From an uncultured Ezakiella sp. (GTDB lineage Bacteria > Bacillota > Clostridia > Tissierellales > Peptoniphilaceae): 5,210 bases of DNA. The notes under the pieces were generated by a model. That model saw nothing but the letters and a program-made list of their open reading frames with translations. It searched no databases and was not told where the DNA came from. Shown one piece after another: positions 4,279 to 5,210 of the stretch (positions are counted from its first letter, which is position 1; the number at the start of each line of letters is the position of its first letter). The stretch lies in assembly GCA_947293975.1 (NCBI GenBank), contig CAMYPV010000074.1, forward strand, positions 1 to 5,210. The letters run 5' to 3'. The position numbers and the translations under genes are program-made.

Positions 4279-5210
4279 ATGACTTCAATATTAATCGATA
4301 AATCAAAAGGCTTTATTTACGAACAGCTTTATAATCACTTTAAAAATGAAATCTTAAACGGCAATATAAAAAACAACTCCAAGCTCCCATCAAAAAGACA
4401 GCTGGAGCGTGATTTAAATATTTCTCAAAGTTCAATTGAGTCTGCATACAATTTATTAATTGACGAGGGCTTTATATATTCAAAAGAACGCAGCGGCTAT
4501 TATGCAAGTGACATCAAAGAGCTTGTGCAAATACCCGACGTTAAAACTCCCGACATCATCAAAAAAACTGTAAGTAAATTTAAATACGATTTAGATTTTA
4601 ACGGCACTGACTCGTCACTTTCGCTTGACAGCATACTTGCAAAGACTGTCCGAGAATTCTCGGCAAATCTGACGGAGGATTTCTACACCCGAAGATTAGG
4701 TCAGGGGCTACAAGAATTACAAATCACAATCGCTAAATATCTATATTTTCACAGAGGTTTTAGCGTTGAACCCAGTCAAATATATATCGCCCACTCAACA
4801 CGTGAGCTCATTTATGAATTTACAAAGGAATATCCTGAATTTAGTTTTGCCCTTGAAGACCCTGGATATCCTGGTATAATAAAAACACTAAAGGAATTTA
4901 ATAGAAATTATTCATTGATTCCACTTGATGAAGACGGCATCGACATTAAAAAAATAAAATCAAATGTAAATATAATCTCGGTAACCCCTTCGCATCAATT
5001 TCCAACAGGTATTGTGTATCCCATCAAGAGAAGGCTCGAACTAATCTCGTGGGCAAGCGCAAGGAAAAATCGCTTCATATTAGAAGATGACTATGACAGT
5101 GAATTTCGCTACACAGGTATAAAAATTCCTGCGCTTAAATCATTTGACATAAACGATCGCGTTATATATATCGGAAACTTCTCAAAATCAATCGCTCCAT
5201 CAGTTAAGAC
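4279..5210 (+). CDS. pdxR: PdxR-type MocR regulator: GntR winged helix fused to aminotransferase-like domain (3' end cut by window)
   Basis: A PLP-sensing transcription factor; 310 codons are present without a stop and the C terminus lies beyond the window (MocR proteins are usually about 450-490 residues). The N-terminal GntR-type winged helix spans about 1-76: LPSKRQLERDLNISQSSIESAYNLL (36-60) carries the recognition helix, and FIYSKERSGYYA (65-76) is the wing. After a short linker comes a fold-type I aminotransferase-like domain from about residue 115: LEDPGYPG, VTPSHQFPTGIVYP, ILEDDYDSEFRY (267-278) and VIYIGNFSKS (295-304). Lys303 matches the lysine that forms the PLP Schiff base, while Asp270 and Tyr272 match the PLP-contacting pair in GabR, so the sensor site looks intact. 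AAGGAGG (4268-4274) fixes the start, four bases away. It is divergent from the B6 transporter subunit and pdxK genes, pointing to PdxR rather than GabR or TauR, though the family alone does not settle the ligand. Confidence 0.9.
   Translation, partial: MTSILIDKSKGFIYEQLYNHFKNEILNGNIKNNSKLPSKRQLERDLNISQSSIESAYNLLIDEGFIYSKERSGYYASDIKELVQIPDVKTPDIIKKTVSKFKYDLDFNGTDSSLSLDSILAKTVREFSANLTEDFYTRRLGQGLQELQITIAKYLYFHRGFSVEPSQIYIAHSTRELIYEFTKEYPEFSFALEDPGYPGIIKTLKEFNRNYSLIPLDEDGIDIKKIKSNVNIISVTPSHQFPTGIVYPIKRRLELISWASARKNRFILEDDYDSEFRYTGIKIPALKSFDINDRVIYIGNFSKSIAPSVK

Overview
This is an AT-rich, low-GC Gram-positive (Firmicutes-type) chromosomal window. It has strong AGGAGG ribosome-binding sites, sigma-A-type promoters, a lipobox lipoprotein, a Bacillus-type Xpt and an ECF-type vitamin transporter subunit. 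These fit an anaerobic clostridium or Tissierellia/Peptoniphilaceae-like organism (for example Finegoldia or relatives), but that placement is inference from base composition and gene types only. No mobile element, CRISPR array, rRNA or tRNA is visible.

Left part (1-1922, + strand): after 150 bases without a recognisable gene comes a solitary peptide-type ABC transporter substrate-binding lipoprotein (151-1872, OppA/DppE family). It has a textbook promoter (TTGACA-17-TATAAT), a 9-bp inverted repeat in its short 5' leader and a stem-loop after its stop. No permease or ATPase genes lie next to it in the window. Middle part (1923-2675, + strand): a monocistronic xanthine phosphoribosyltransferase (xpt) with its own promoter, a leader too short for a purine riboswitch, and a clear intrinsic terminator. 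A second terminator, on the minus strand, faces it and closes the convergent operon.

Right part (2717-5210): a compact vitamin B6 salvage locus. On the minus strand, an ECF-transporter S-component (3587-4132, PdxU2-like) overlaps a pyridoxal/pyridoxine kinase (2796-3587, pdxK) by one base. Divergently, on the plus strand, a MocR/PdxR-type regulator starts at 4279 and runs off the window end. It has a winged-helix GntR domain fused to an aminotransferase-like PLP-binding domain. The likely logic is that PdxR senses PLP and controls uptake of a B6 vitamer through the S-component, while PdxK traps the vitamer by phosphorylation. The 146-bp divergent intergenic region holds a near-consensus promoter for the regulator, a poor promoter for the uptake/kinase operon, and a regular set of ACTGA/TCAG half-sites with identical 55-bp spacings. 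These are good candidates for PdxR operators.

The families are all known. The most interesting material is regulatory: the organised B6 intergenic operator array, the leader hairpin of the orphan peptide-binding protein, and the double inverted repeat over the xpt promoter.
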